From: Megaleporinus macrocephalus
Taxonomy: Eukaryota > Chordata > Actinopteri > Characiformes > Anostomidae
Assembly: GCA_021613375.1 (NCBI GenBank)
Contig: CM038716.1
Span: forward strand, 1,674,001 to 1,738,000
Length of the DNA stretch: 64,000 nt
Direction of reading: 5' to 3'
The translations under genes and the position numbers were made by a program. Below the pieces are notes generated by a model, which ran no database searches, had not been told where the DNA came from, and saw only the letters and a list, made by a program, of their open reading frames with translations. Each line of letters opens with the position of its first letter. The first letter of the stretch is position 1. Shown piece by piece: positions 63,981 through 64,000 of the stretch.

Positions 63981-64000
63981 ACCATAAACACAGGATTGGA

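Larger units (their letters stand above)
49465..64000 (-). other. Part of a long 5' intron of dscaml1 (at least 14.5 kb)
   Basis: No peptide of the missing 5' exons was found in any frame here: the first half of Ig2 (expected SWEKDTV-type sequence), Ig1, or a signal peptide. I therefore read the stretch as intronic. It carries one Tc1-like element, a MITE-like repeat, an L2-tail fragment, a dispersed repeat, many (GA)n/(CA)n tracts, and a few non-repetitive stretches listed separately. About 57950-60130 and 60640-62140 show nothing recognisable. Confidence 0.8.

Noticed and set aside
49465..64000. Search for the first half of Ig2, Ig1 and a signal peptide of dscaml1
   Set aside because: No peptide match in any minus-strand frame, so these exons are taken to be outside the window.
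1..64000. tRNA, snRNA or rRNA genes
   Set aside because: No cloverleaf with A and B boxes and no rRNA- or snRNA-like core was recognised by eye. Small RNAs inside introns cannot be excluded without a covariance-model search.

Overview
The window is vertebrate genomic DNA, almost certainly from a teleost fish. Widely spaced GT-AG exons on the minus strand are embedded in AT-rich introns full of (CA)n and (GA)n microsatellites. The interspersed repeats are typical of ray-finned fish: several Tc1-like transposons with TA target sites, an L2-type LINE with its characteristic 3' tail, and a solo LTR. No bacterial-type gene organisation, tRNA, rRNA or CRISPR was seen.

One gene is present: dscaml1 (Down syndrome cell adhesion molecule-like 1), on the minus strand. 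Thirty coding exons were placed by hand from peptide similarity and splice sites, from 49464 down to the stop codon at 4465-4463. Every junction is in phase, giving about 1,907 codons with no internal stop. In protein order they encode the second half of Ig2, Ig3-Ig9, FN1-FN4, Ig10, FN5-FN6, one transmembrane helix and a cytoplasmic tail ending in a PDZ-ligand motif (YTLV). By comparison with the human gene (33 coding exons, recalled from memory) the signal peptide, Ig1, the first half of Ig2 and the promoter lie beyond the right end. Assignment to DSCAML1 rather than DSCAM rests mainly on the cytoplasmic tail.

Layout: 1-4462 is 3' UTR and downstream sequence; 4463-12108 holds sixteen closely spaced exons (tail, TM, FN6, FN5, Ig10, second half of FN4); 12109-27689 holds the FN1-FN4 and Ig7-Ig9 exons, with introns that carry Tc1-like elements; 27690-36809 is a 9.1 kb intron packed with transposon remnants and a solo LTR; 36810-40299 holds Ig6, Ig5 and Ig4; 40300-48566 is an 8.3 kb intron with an L2 LINE nested in a Tc1-like element; 48567-49464 holds Ig3 and half of Ig2; 49465-64000 is part of a long 5' intron with microsatellites, one Tc1-like element and a few short candidate regulatory stretches.

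The most interesting points are a GC-AG intron inside the Ig9 coding region, a 31-nt microexon just after the transmembrane segment, long (CT)n microsatellites directly abutting two splice acceptors, a Ser/Ala/Gly-rich block in the C-terminal tail, a solo LTR with a perfect 5-bp target duplication, and the nested Tc1/L2 insertion. I found no convincing previously undescribed biological system. All family names come from sequence recognition without database searches.
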